A stretch of DNA of 64,000 nucleotides from Rutstroemia sp. NJR-2017a BVV2 (lineage: Eukaryota; Ascomycota; Leotiomycetes; Helotiales; Rutstroemiaceae): positions 1,104,001 through 1,168,000 of the forward strand of contig NJPS01000051.1 of NCBI GenBank assembly GCA_002946415.1, given 5' to 3'. Below are positions 1 through 11,841 of the stretch, in pieces (within the stretch, counting starts at the first letter, position 1; each line of letters opens with the position of its first letter). Under the pieces are notes generated by a model that saw only the letters and a list, made by a program, of their open reading frames with translations, did not search any database and was not told the DNA's origin. The position numbers and the translations under genes were made by a program.

Positions 1-2233
1 AGGATGCGGTGGAGGGGAGGAGGTTGTGGGTTGTGAAGTTGGCGAATGATGTTACTTATAAGAGGTGAGTGGGTTGTTTCAGTTCTGGCGGAATGGTTTT
101 GAGAGGGAGTAAGAAGAAGGGATGAGATTTACTGATTCGTGGTGCAGGATGAATCAGACGATGAAGAGGCTGCAAAAGATGCAGGAGGTAGAGTATTCGA
201 GTTTCGTTAGGGTCATGTTTGGGTTATCATCGTCGTCCCCTGTGCCGGCGAATCTGGACGAGGATACTGCGGGTATGGAGTGGGTTGACCCGAGCTTGAA
301 TGATTCGCAGAAACATGCAATCAAATTTGCGCTGGCTTCACGAGAAATTGCACTCATTCATGGACCTCCTGGAGTGAATTCCCCTACCCCTACAGATACT
401 GAACGTATATTTATTGACTATTATGTTAGACTGGCAAAACGCACACATTGATTGAGCTTATATTACAGATGCTCAAACGTAAGTTGAGAGTGTTGGTATG
501 TGGTCCATCCAATATATCCGTCGACAACATTGTTGAGAGACTTGCACCGCACAAAGTCCCGATTGTCCGTCTAGGTCATCCAGCCAGACTTTTACCATCA
601 GTCGTCAGTCATTCTCTTGATGTGTTGACGCAGACTTCAGATGCAGCTGCAATAGTGCAAGATGTAAGGAAGGAGATGGACAGCAAGCAGGCGTCAATCA
701 AAAAGACGAAGAGTGGAAGGGAGAGAAAGGCAATCTATGGGGACCTCAAGGAACTGCGGAAGGAGTTTCGAGAAAGGGAGAGAAAGTGTGTTAATACATT
801 AGTGGGTGGCTCGAAAGTTGTACTGGCTACATTACATGGTGCTGGGGGCTTTCAACTGAGGGATGAGAAGTTCGATGTGGTGATCATTGACGAAGCTAGT
901 CAAGCTTTGGAGGCTCAATGTTGGGTGCCCCTATTATCAGCAAGTAAAGTCGTTCTTGCTGGAGATCATCTGCAGTTGCCACCTACAATCAAATCACTGA
1001 ATTCGACCACGAAGCCGAAAGTGAAGGAAGCTGAAGGAGTAATCAAGGGCATGACGCTGGAGACGACGTTGTTTGACAGGTTATTGAAGCTGCATGGACC
1101 TGGAATCAAGGTCATGCTTACGACACAGTACAGAATGCACGAGAAGATCATGAGGTTCCCGTCCGACGAGTTGTATGAAGGAAAGCTAGTTGCAGCGGAA
1201 GGAGTTAAAGAAAGACTTTTGACCCAACTACCCTATGAGGTTGAAGAGACAGAGGATACTATCGAGCCGCTGGTATTCTTTGACACCCAGGGAGGTGATT
1301 TTCCGGAGAAGAGCGAAGAAGAGGATATTGACAAGAAGGGAGGGAAGGGTATGTTGGGCGAGAGCAAAAGCAACGAGATGGAAGCCGCCCTCGTGCGACG
1401 TCATGTTCAGAACCTCGTCAATGCCGGATTGAAGCCCGACGATATCGCCATCGTCACACCATACAATGCTCAGGTAAGACTGTTAGGAAATTTGATGCCC
1501 AAGCTATATTCCTTGGTTGAACGATTACTTACGAGACTAAGTTGGCCTTAATGTCCCGATCGATGAAGGAGGCATTTCCCGGTATCGAACTTGGCAGCGT
1601 GGACGGGTTTCAAGGAAGAGAGAAGGAAGCAATCATCGTTTCTCTGGTTAGGAGTAATAGCGAACATGAAGTCGGTTTCCTTGGAGAGAAACGCAGGTTG
1701 AATGGTAAGTGTCCACCTTTTGCATGGACGCTTTTCGTCTGTTCTCAAGATCCAGAAGCCCTTGAAGTCTTCTCCGCATGATATCCATCCCACCATCTAT
1801 CGGAACCTAGATCCTAGTAAGATCTTGCACAACACAGATCTGCCCCGAGAACAAGAAAATGATTCCCTGTACATGATGCTCCCAACAACATCATATCTGT
1901 ACATTCGCATGCCAGATATCACATGCTCACTCCATAAATCCCCTCCACCCAAAAATCCACAATCATGCGGCTGACGCAGAAAAAAAAACTTAGTTGCCAT
2001 GACTAGGCCCCGGCGTTCATTAACCATCATTGGCGACTTGGAAACCGTCTCCAGGTGAGTTTGGACTATTTCTCTGCTCCTTCAGCCACACCCTGCCTCA
2101 TCATACTGAGACGACCTGCTAACGATTTATGTCTGATCAATGCAGAGGAAGCAAGTTCCTCAAACGATGGATGGACTTTCTCGAGGAAAATGCCGACTTG
2201 CGGTACCCATCCGTCGCAGAACTGAACTCGTAA
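1..2233 (+). CDS. HCS1: SF1 DNA helicase, HCS1/IGHMBP2 type (5' end outside window)
   Basis: C-terminal part of a superfamily 1B (Upf1-like) ATP-dependent helicase, closest in pattern to yeast Hcs1 (DNA polymerase alpha-associated helicase A) and human IGHMBP2. Exons read as <1-64, 148-373, 430-1473, 1542-1704, 1994-2054 and 2146-2233; all junctions keep frame. Helicase motifs appear in order: Walker A GPPGTGKTHT, split by the 56-nt intron 374-429; Walker B IIDEAS near 885; GDHLQLPPT near 961; TQYRMHE near 1123; VDGFQGREKE near 1600; and motif VI NVAMTRPRR, reached only after a 289-nt intron (1705-1993). The protein ends SVAELNS at 2231-2233. The N-terminal beta-barrel region lies left of the window. 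Family assignment is strong; the choice between the Hcs1 and IGHMBP2 branches is inferred from the motif wording. Confidence 0.93.
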
Positions 2234-2875
2234 AATATGTTGTATTTCCAAGTAGATGATTAACTCCGATCCGCGGATACGCAGAAAATGTACAAGGTCT
2301 CACATACACAAATACGATGGGTGACAAGAGAACTTTAGACGATGCAGCCAGCTTCTTTGGAAAGATTCCGGCTCGACTATTCTGTCTGGCCCACAATACT
2401 CCTCTCCGTGAACACCATCGCGGTCGTGCCACGCGACTTTTTTTCTTTGAAAGTGCGCAGTCAGACGTGAGCAAGAGGCGGCATCAGACGAATGACGAAC
2501 CACCGAGAGGACCCTTGTTTGTTTCATCTAAAGCACGGTCGTGATGGGGTCGAGGGGCGCTAAGAGCGTTTTGGGAAAGGCGTAGAAAGTGCCCTTCCCC
2601 CCCTTCTCTTCATTGCGAGCTTTTGACTAATGCGACCATGACCTTAAATTATGATTGTCATTCATGTCACTGTCACATCTATACTTGGCTGTGCCGTACT
2701 GAATCTACAAAGCACATACTCCGTACATACATACAAGTACATCCTTCCGACATAGTGCTTCCGTACATACAAGTACATGGGATAAATGTGAAGAGATTGG
2801 CGTATCGCATCGGAGGATATCCTGCTTTTGTGGGCATGCTATGACGAGGCGCCAGATAATGCTATGCTTTGCGTT

Positions 2876-2895
2876 GCTATGCTATGCTATGCTAT
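2876..2895. repeat. GCTAT pentanucleotide microsatellite, 4 copies
   Basis: Four perfect GCTAT units, flanked on the left by diverged copies starting near 2859. Non-coding. Confidence 0.9.
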
Positions 2896-3721
2896 GGCTA
2901 GAAGTCTTATATATTTTCGCTGGGAGGTTTATGCTGTTAACCTCACAGAATAGTATCTCAAGCCCACTCGTCTCCTCTTTCCTTGGGCGTCGTTGGCGTT
3001 CCCGCCTAGACCCTTAGGCATCTCCTAAATAAGGAAAAACGGCACCTCTATTTACAGTACTGTCACTTGTGTGTCACTTGTGCCTGCTATTGGTGAAACT
3101 AACGTGCTTTGACAGCAGGACGGTCTGACTCGTTTCATGCACTTGACCATTCCCAGCTCTGCCATCGTCTTGCATTGGATCCAGTGCCAGTGCAGTTCAT
3201 TTCGTGCAATATTTATCAATAGTTGCACATACCCATTTCCCACGCTCAGACAAACCGGTGGGCAGGCTGGATTGGGACACCGCGCGTTGACCAATTCGAC
3301 CAAAGGGTACGGCGTGCAACCGGGGATGGGTAAGAGATGAGAAAGGAGCAGTGTTGTGAATGGATGCTTTTCTCTCCGGGCTTGAATGTGCACTGCGATG
3401 CGATGTTGTGCTCGTATCGCATTCCTGCTCCTTGCCCAAACTTGGCGCCGCAATACAAGTACGAAGTACTCTACAAGTACCTGTCCTCCGTAATGCAGAT
3501 AGTGCCGTGCAACCGCATGGCCCACGGACCATACAAAAGCTCCCGACGGATAAGAAGCGCGTCAAGGAGAAATTTAGATCCGTCGTCTTCCGTGGTCGCC
3601 ATGCAGATGCAGATGCACATGCACAAGGCACTTGCTGGGTTAGATATGTCTCTGGCGACTGTACAGTCTGTACCACGGAGCATGCATATTTTCATCAGAA
3701 CGTTTTATCCGCAGTGCAGCT

Positions 3722-3742
3722 CATTTTACATTTTACATTTTA
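3722..3742. repeat. CATTTTA tandem repeat, 3 copies
   Basis: Three perfect 7-bp units in intergenic DNA. Confidence 0.9.
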
Positions 3743-4338
3743 CCCAGCAACGTCCACCAGCGAGCCTTTGCGTTGCTAATTGTCGCTACGTAACTTGTAT
3801 TCCCAAATGCCTTTGTATGCACGTCTTGGCAGGGCACGAGAGGACTGAATGTCCCCCTAAACCTAAACCTTCAACATTCACGAAGGATTCATGCTGTCTG
3901 TCGTCGGCAGAGGCTATACAGAGCAATCTACAACTCTCGTTCGCACTCAACCTCCAACACCACGCCATACACTCCCTGCATAAAGACCTGGTACAGTAGA
4001 TGTACTTGTAGAATGTAGAAAAAGTTGCGGGATTGCGGCACCAGCTCCAAATAGGAAGCATATCCTGACCCCTTCCAGTCCTTCCATCATTTCCATCATT
4101 TCCCACTTACTGCTTTCGGCCGCGAATTCTCGAAGCGGAATCTCGAGAATGGATGGCCCGTGGACCGCAGTTCGTTCTCTCCAAGGAATGTGCTTCCTCG
4201 TGGGGTAAGCTATCAGTGGGCGCCGCAGCTTTGCAGCTTTGCAGTATCGTGTGTGCTTTGTAGCTTCAGCCAAATTGCGAGTACAGATCTATCCAAAGCT
4301 ACATTCTTCTGTGAATGGAAGTTGCCAAACAACTAAGC

Positions 4339-4369
4339 AGCCAAACAGCCAAACAGCCAAATAGCCACA
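4339..4369. repeat. AGCCAAAC tandem repeat, about 3.7 copies
   Basis: 8-bp units AGCCAAAC, AGCCAAAC, AGCCAAAT, then a broken unit; further AGCCAAAC-like words follow to about 4390. Confidence 0.85.
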
Positions 4370-5169
4370 GTCAGCAGCCAAACTACCAAACCACCATTCC
4401 CCTACCAGATATATTCTCCTCAACCTCGATACCCAGACTTGCCAGTCCCGTCCGCAAAGCCGCTTTCACACCAGGGGTGGGGTGGTTCCATTCAACCACT
4501 TCCACCTCTTGCACCCGAACCTAGTCTTGCGCTTGCACTTCTCCCGCTATTCCCCTTCTCTTGTTGGCTTGCTTTGCTTTGCATTTGTACGTACTAAGGT
4601 TAGCCGTCTCGCGAATCGATCTTCCCCGTTCCTTCGAAAACTCTCCTAAATCCCAACGAACTAACGAAGCTCGCGCGACTGGACGGGCATTATTTTCTCT
4701 CGCGATTTATTTAATTCGGTTTCATGGTCGTTCCTTGTCCCTCCGCTTACTGGCGTCGCAGATTATATGATACGTGTGATGCGCCTGGCCCGATAAATTT
4801 TCCCTGCCTACCATTACCATACCATACCACTACCAGTACGAGAAAAGCAATGGGGTCCTGGTCACGAACAGATCAGAAAACTGCTTAATCTGCTCAAACA
4901 TACACATATGCATTACATATATATTCCTGTATGTTAGACAGTAACCAACTAACATATAATAATCCGATTGAAAGAAGAAGAAAAAGAGGGAGATTTTTGC
5001 TGAGACTTTTGAGGCATTCTATAAGTCGCCGTGAACCTGCGAATATGCCTAGGAATCAGTCCACCAGCCCATTCATTGTTTCTATAGCCTTGTCCTCGAC
5101 GACCCACTTATGAACCACCGGTAGAGGAGATTGATTCCGTCTGGTATATCGCTTCCACTCTTCAGTAAG

Positions 5170-7255
5170 ATGAGCAAATTTACAAAGACCGGGACCTGGA
5201 AGTCGGAAACTACGGGTCGAACAAACACCGGTTCGACCATTAGAGGGAAGATATCTGCCCCAATTCCCATCCAGGACGACGACGAGTTTCCCATCAGGTC
5301 ACCCGGCACTGGTATAGCTACCCCTCTTGGCTCGCGCACGTCTGATGGACTCGAAAAAGTCATGAGGGGATCTGCCATTTCTGGCCGGGAGAGTGGGCTT
5401 ACCCAGGTGGAAAATGGAATGGGGATGGGGATGGGAATGGGAATGGGTAGCTATGTTGAACCCACGAGGAGAATTGGATCGTCTCCCCAAGCTTCGGGCA
5501 GACCATCATACAACACCTACCGCAGACCGGAGACTATCAGTGCTATGCGGAGTCCGTCGCCCATCGGCGCAACCTCAAGATCTGTCACGTCAAAGCCTCA
5601 GCGAAAGAAGTCGACTTTAAGGGGGGTATTCGGGAAGCTATTTGGAAAGAAAAGGAAAGATGTGCCACTTGGAACGAGACAGGGTGCAGATGCTCTGCAG
5701 AGCGAACAACATCACCGTAGTGTAAGTGGTATTCTCTTGCGTTACGTTACTGTTGTCTAATAAACCGTAGGACCCAACCGCAATGAGCCGAACCCAAATA
5801 AGTACTTCGACATCCCCTAAACGTTCTACCTCCATGCCAATCAACGAGTTCAACCGAGCCCTACGGTCGCATTCCCCTTTCGCTGAAGCCCTTGCCCAAA
5901 CCCACCCTGAGCGGGATCCTCATCGAATATCTACACAAACACAAAGCACGGCGACGAGGACGAGAGTAACTACCGGGAGGCTGTACACGCCTGATAAAAC
6001 ACCGGGGTATTTGGATTGGACGGGGCTTTCGCCGCGACCTGCTAGTAGTCATGCTAGGGGTAGTAAAGTACCATCCGACGAGGAGGAAGCGGGAGCGATC
6101 GGAATGGCAGTTTCAAGTGGCAGCCATCCGAATAGACGTTCGCGATCCTTAGGCCAGTTACGCGAAGCTGCGCGAGCGGCGGGGGGCATCGTTAGGCGGC
6201 GAAGCGATGAGATAAGATACTGGAGAGCAAGCTACGAGCCAGGACCATTGTCTCCTTTGTCCTCGAATAAAGCGGAAGCTGAGGAGCCAATTTTGATGAA
6301 CGACCCTGAAATTCCGCCGTCACCACCATCTCTGGATCAACCACAGCCGTTCAATTTCAGTCAATTGAGTGGATTGACGAGCATGAAAATTACACAGGCT
6401 GCTGATCTAGAAACTCGAGTCAATCAGCTTGAGTCTAGGATGATTGAGATGGAGAAGACGGTCTATCAAATGCATCGCCGTTTGAACGGAGATCACGTCA
6501 CACTCCAAGATCCACCGAGAAAAGGGTTCAGGAGAAACCGAAGCTCTTCTACGCACCGGCCAACAACCGACAACTCAGAAGTCACATTACCTCCATTGCC
6601 AAGACCTCGAGATTGGCAAAACGACCAGAACCGGCCGTCTTCGTTTGGTAGCAAACGGCCTAGTTCCTCCACTCACAACTCATATCATCCTGAGTTTGAC
6701 GATACTGTTCCGCACCAACTTACCACCTCTGCTGACGACCACATCCGTCTTGGAGCCGCTCGCCCTCTCTCAACCTCTACCACTATTAGGGGTAATCCAT
6801 CTAGCTCCTCTCCAACCATGCAAAAAGACATGCCCCTAACCCATGAACACTACTCCTCCCTCACCAACATGATCCTCGCGGAGCAAAGCGCCCGCCAACA
6901 CCTTGAAACGGTGATCCTCTCCCTGCAACAACAGATCTGCACTCTGCAAACCGCCACCTCGACCTCGAACTCGTACCCTACTCCGGACTCGGCTCCAGCT
7001 GTGAAACACACATTCGCGAGTTTCGGAGACGACAGCGATGATGAGAATGAGAATGCGTATACGGCGACGCCGGAAGTGTTCCAGACGCCGATGGAGGAGG
7101 CGGGGAATGGGTTTGGGGATGAGGTTTTTGGTGCGGGGGCGGGGAGGAGAGAGAGGTTGCTGGTGGAGGAGGAGAAGATGGAGGAGGAGGCGAGGACGCT
7201 GAGTTTGAGTCGGGTTACGTTGGGGAGGGGGGCGCAGGCTGGGGTGAGGTTTTGA
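5170..7255 (+). CDS. Hypothetical disordered coiled-coil protein
   Basis: Two exons, 5170-5721 and 5771-7255 (49-nt intron, GTAAGT...CCGTAG), giving 678 residues. I chose the start at 5170 because it is the first ATG; the frame is open further upstream but has no ATG. The protein is rich in Ser, Pro, Arg and Thr and probably disordered. Visible elements are a (Gly-Met)5 run near residue 85, a basic patch (KKSTLRGVFGKLFGKKRK) near residue 150, a segment RSRSLGQLREAARAAGG near residue 300, and a heptad-like coiled coil around LETRVNQLESRMIEMEK near residue 395. A second Gln/Leu helix follows near residue 560 and an acidic-basic tail ends the protein. There is no catalytic domain, signal peptide or membrane segment. 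A scaffold or cell-polarity role is possible but is only a guess. Confidence 0.8.
5416..5448 (+). repeat. GGRATG hexanucleotide repeat encoding Gly-Met
   Basis: Five GGRATG units inside the coding sequence of the 5170 gene, translated as alternating Gly-Met. A length-variable site in principle, and always in frame because the unit is 6 bp. Confidence 0.9.
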
Positions 7256-7344
7256 GGGGTGGTTAGAGGGATGAAAGAAAGAAGGGAGGAGGGGTTTGAA
7301 AAGAAAGAAAGAGGAGGGGCACTATGCTATATTATCAACCCAGC

Positions 7345-7364
7345 ACATCACATCACATCACATC
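7345..7364. repeat. ACATC microsatellite, 4 copies
   Basis: Four perfect ACATC units, probably in the 3' UTR of the 5170 gene. Confidence 0.85.
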
Positions 7365-7900
7365 TTATCGTGTGTATTTTTTTTATTTTTTTTTCAGCGA
7401 AGCAAGCAAGCGAATCTATCTATCAAATTTCCTTTCTCTCTTTCTCTCCTCTGGTTAGGGCAGGCATAGAAAATCTGGATGGTTGGCGTATGGCGGAAAG
7501 GGAAATGGGATGGATTGGGGAATCTCAATCAACAAACTAAGAAGAAGAAGAAAAATTCTACTTTTTTGATATACCATCTCCTTTTTCTATATTTTGATCT
7601 TCTATATCTAGGAGGATGATATTATGAAAATATCTCCTATTATATAGGTCGCCTTTTCCTGATTGTGGGCTGGCGGGCTGGCGGGGTTCTGTTTCTTATG
7701 TATATTTTATATTATTTATCCACGTCTACTTATACCTATCTATCTATCTCTGTCTATCCGTCTGGATGTTTTTTTTTTTCTCTACTGCTTCGCTGTTTCT
7801 TGTTGAGTGATGGATTGATGGATTGATGAAGCTGGTGTCTTGGGATTCCGGATGGGTTGAGAGGGACGGGGGGATATAGGGTTATAAGATATAAGATTGA

Positions 7901-7923
7901 TATCTATCTATCTATCTATCTAT
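7901..7923. repeat. TATC microsatellite, 5.75 copies
   Basis: Perfect TATC tetranucleotide run in the convergent spacer. Confidence 0.9.
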
Positions 7924-8901
7924 AGCTTTTCTACTTCCTCGCTCTCTCACTCATTACTCACTCTTCGTATCTCTTACTCCATCCTCCGCATCTTTTCTTT
8001 GGCCTGGCATACATACGCAGTTTTCTGCTTTTGTTTTCCCACCCCTATATCGACTTTTCGTTTTTCTGCATCTGCGCTTCCTTCGCCTTGTTTTTCCCCT
8101 TTGTTTTTTTTTTTTTTCAAAACTCGCTCATCTCGCGTCTCTTGGTTTCAAGTTCTTTGTATATTAGATTGATTGCCTTGCGATTATTATTTTACTTTTG
8201 TCCTTTCTTGTGGGGGCGGGGATCGGGTATTTGATTGTTTATGGACAGGCAGGCAATGGTGATGGGAGGGGGAGTTTGGGATGCGGTGATTTATTTGGTT
8301 GAGCGGGATTGTTTTGCATGGGTTGTTTGGTTGGCTGGCTGGGTGGATGGGTGGCGGGATGAGTGGGTGGAATGTAGTGTAGTGTTGTGCATCTTTTAAT
8401 ATGAGATGTACTTTGTTTTTGTGTGCGCTACTGTTGCTGCTGCTGCTGTTGTAATTGTGATTGTGGTTGTGGTTGTCATGCTGGGACTGGACTTGTATTA
8501 TAAATTTGGGATCTGATTTGGGTCGGTTTGATTTGGCTTTTGGGTAGAGATGAGGAGGGAGTATTGTGCTGGGGGTGGAATAAGTGGGAGGGAGGATTTG
8601 AACACCGAGCGAGTGTTTGGGATGCATGAAGAGTGATGAACTCAAAGAGGTTTAACTACGGGATTTTATATAATGCGTCTGGTATTTTTTAATCGAAGGT
8701 ATTGAATGGCTTGAATGTGATTTGATTCATTGATACCGTATATCACCGACTCTCTCGTCTTATCTCTCATGGAAGTGACATCTCATCTTCAGTTTCTTAA
8801 TACCTATCCGTAACCTCCCATAAAAACTTTCTTCACAAACAACCCAACCCTCTCCCCCCCTCTCATCCCCCCTCTTCTCCTCTCCCCCTCTTACCCATCC
8901 C

Positions 8902-11062
8902 TCACTCTCCCCCCTCAGGGTCCCTCTTCCCCCACCCCATCATAATCCTCACCTCCGTCCAAAACGACAAATGCGTCTCTGCCACACTCGCCTCATACGC
9001 ATCGATGACCGGCCGCTCCCACACCAGATCCACGTCTGCGGGTTTGATAACTTGGGTTTTGTGGAAGAGTTTCCAGAACACGTACAGGATCGGACACACG
9101 AATACCATGGTGTAGTAGGAGAAGAAGGTGCCGAGGTCCCAGACTGTGGGGGGTGTTAGTTTGGGAATGAAGGGAAAGGGGAGAGAGAGGATGGAGGGAG
9201 GGGAAGGGGAGAAGGAGAAGAATAACATACACCCCGGCAAAAACGTCGTATACCCATAACACCCCACAGTAAAAGTCATCGCGACCAACCCCGCCCACGC
9301 ACAATACGGCTGACCCCAACCTCTATACGGCAGCGTCGTACGATCGACCCCCTGTACCCTCAGCGCGCGGTAAAAAAACAGATAAATGATGCACATGCAG
9401 ATGTAATCCATGATCTGGGAAGCTTCAGTCAGGTTCGCGAGCCAGGTAATCACTTGTCCGGAGCTGCTGCCCACGGCGAGGAAGCTGAGGAACGGGAAGA
9501 TCATCGTGATGCAGAAGCAGTAGATGGGCACGCCTTGGCGCGTGCATTTGCGCAGGAAGCGCGGGGCGTGGCCGTCGAGGGAGAGGCCGTAGAGGGTGCG
9601 GCAGGCGCAGTAGCTGATGGGGGTTAGCTTGTATAAAGGGGAAGAGGTGCAGAGGGAAACTTACACGTAAGAATTCCCCGCACTAAAAATACTCGTCACA
9701 AGCAAAGCGTTCGTGATATGCGGCAGAACACCAATACCCAGATTCTGCATCGCAATGACAAACGGACTCGAAGCCGCGGTTCCGGTGGCGGAGCCTCCAC
9801 TGGCGAGAATGGCGATGAGTTTGGCGTCGTTGTACGGGATGACGATTCCGCAGGCGAGGGCGCCGCCGATGAAGAACACGCCGAAGCGCCAGTAGATGGT
9901 TTTGAATGCGCGTTTGAGATTTTTGCGCGGGTGGGCGGCTTCGCCGGACATCATTGCTATGTATTCTGGGGAATGTTAGAAGCTGCTTTTCCTGTAGAGT
10001 TGATTAGGCTAGGGGATTATTTACCGGGTCCGACGATCGTGAATGCGGCTTTCCATAATGCGGCGAGGAACCCTTCGAATCTTCCTAGTGCGCCTGTTGT
10101 AACATATTCGGCAAATGCTCCCTACACGTTCTTATATTAGCCGGAACTTAGCTCTTGATGTAGACAGAGTATAGACATACCGGCTCTCTCCAATATCTGA
10201 ATCCATATGCATCATGTTTGGGGTTTCCTCCAACCATGGTGATGAATGTAAAGCTGAAGATTATAGCAATCAAGACGACCTTGCCGCCAGATAGCCAGAA
10301 CTCGCTTTCACCATACCATTTTACAGCGAAGAGATTGATGATTCTATGCTTGTTAGAAGTAAGACACATATATGATAGCGGGGTCAGTACGAACCCATAA
10401 AGAACAATACAAGCAGCACAAACAGCGGCTAGAGGTATTTTATCACTGTTCCAATATCTCAGTATCGCATATTAAGAATGTTGACGGCTCCATGGACAGA
10501 CATACCTCCAGAACGTCAACACCAGATTCAGCGCACTAATTTCCCAGGGAATCAAGACCGCCTCTGTAGATATATCCCATCATCAGCACTCACTTCTTCT
10601 ACTACACTTGTCATTCTCTCTGCCCCTCCAAGTCCACACCACAAACTCACCATACAAGAAGAAATTCCACCCCAACATAAACCCAAACGCTTCATCCACC
10701 CACTTACTCCCCATCCGCACAAAACTGCCACTAACCGGCATGAACACCGCCATCTCCGCCATACAATTATTCACCAGCGCCAGAAAGCAGCTATAGATAA
10801 AGAAAGCAATGAACAGCGAGCCCGGCCCACCAGCCGTAAGCCCCGATCCGATAGAGACGAACAATGCCGTGCCGATGGACCCCCCGATCGTAACCATCTG
10901 GATCTGACGGCCGGAAAGCCGACGTTTGAGACCGTCTACATTTTCAAGAATCAGCGTCTCGCCGTTCTCGTTGCTGACATCGTAGGTTGGGAGTTCTTTA
11001 TCGCCTGATGCTCGGGTAGTGACCGGGTAGTCGCCTGCTGGGTGGGATTTATCGTCGTCCAT
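8902..11062 (-). CDS. Amino acid permease (APC superfamily, YAT family)
   Basis: Plasma-membrane proton/amino acid symporter of the fungal YAT family. Eight exons in transcription order: 11062-10651, 10563-10506, 10445-10395, 10343-10181, 10121-10025, 9965-9665, 9613-9231 and 9143-8902; 1707 nt, 568 residues, all joins in frame. The N-terminus is hydrophilic. The first membrane segment carries the family signature GGSIGTALFVSIGSGL, followed by PVSGSFVRMGSKWVD, and about 12 hydrophobic segments can be read. ALLVTSIFSAGNSYVY and RTLYGLSLDGHAP are the conserved TM8-loop region, and VWERPVIDAYEAS lies in the cytosolic tail. The start is the first ATG of an open frame that begins at it. Substrate specificity cannot be read from sequence. 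The join at 9231/9143 is the least certain, because an alternative GT lies two bases upstream. Confidence 0.92.
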
Positions 11063-11841
11063 GGTGATAGCTGGATATCATATCATATCATATCATATCA
11101 AATCCAATGTTCTCCTCCCAATTGACTTTAAATCGCAGAAGAAAGGATCTAGCATAGGACCAGGAAACAGCAGAACCATAATAAATAGAAGTTTTCAATA
11201 AATAAGTGTAGCTCAAACCTTTTCTATGTAGTGCAGTACGATGTTACATTAGAGCAACCTTGAATCCCAGCCCGTTCTCGCATAACATCCATGGAGACGA
11301 ATCAACACTCGCCATCCATATGCGTCGTCAGATCTCAGCGGGGACCCCGAACTGATCGTTGCTTGTTTCGGCAGCTTTGCACGCGGTTGACTGGTATAAT
11401 GTTGCAGCAGCGTATCTACAGAGCTGGTGAAGGCTGGTAAGGTTGGAATAAACCCATGGATAAGATATGTACAACGTTCGATAACGGGGACGATAAGAGG
11501 AGGCTATGGAGTCGGTCGTACATTTTCTTACGTTTCTTTCTCGTGGAGATATCCGATAACTGATCGATAGGTCGGATTCCCATACCTATTCAGGAATTCA
11601 GCAGACGGTATCATGGATCTTATGAATTCGCGATCCTGGCCAAGATCTTTGGATTGAATGTGTAGTGTTGATTGGTTCTATTTTTGCCCGCGTTCATTTT
11701 TCCCTGTTAGCATGCCGGTCGCTACCCCGCTACAAATCCGGCATTAATTTAGTCTCGGGCAATTCCCCGTTCATAGCTTTTTCATCATTACAAGTTGACC
11801 ATCACTAATCCAGACTCTCAGCAGTTTGCCCTCTGGACCAC
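11063..11841. other. Intergenic: permease promoter and TRS130 3' flank
   Basis: 779 bp between two minus-strand genes. It starts with a TATCA microsatellite immediately upstream of the permease start. I see no ORF or RNA gene. The right part holds the presumed TRS130 3' UTR. Confidence 0.6.
11076..11100. repeat. TATCA microsatellite, 5 copies
   Basis: Five perfect TATCA units only 14 bp upstream of the permease start codon, so within its 5' leader or core promoter (read TGATA on the coding strand). Confidence 0.9.

Larger units (their letters stand above)
2234..5169. other. Intergenic, no supported gene
   Basis: This 2.9-kb gap separates the helicase from the orphan at 5170. Several ORFs of 100-220 codons lie between 3052 and 3999, but they overlap on both strands and in several frames. 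They have cysteine- and histidine-rich low-complexity translations and no recognisable domain, so I do not call them genes. Short tandem repeats are scattered through it. The right end is presumably the promoter and 5' UTR of the 5170 gene. Confidence 0.6.
7256..8901. other. Convergent intergenic spacer, low complexity
   Basis: Between the 3' ends of the 5170 gene (+) and the permease (-). It is pyrimidine-rich on the + strand, with T-runs, TATC and ACATC microsatellites and G-rich stretches. A 152-codon minus-strand ORF at 8187-8645 is low complexity (His-Asn and Ser runs) and is not supported as a gene. The spacer is probably the two 3' UTRs. Confidence 0.6.

Noticed and set aside
3337..3999. 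220-codon plus-strand ORF
   Set aside because: Overlaps other long ORFs on both strands, has Cys/His-rich low-complexity translation, no domain and no plausible introns.
8187..8645. 152-codon minus-strand ORF with His-Asn runs
   Set aside because: Composition follows simple GT/GA-rich DNA in the spacer; no protein-like pattern.
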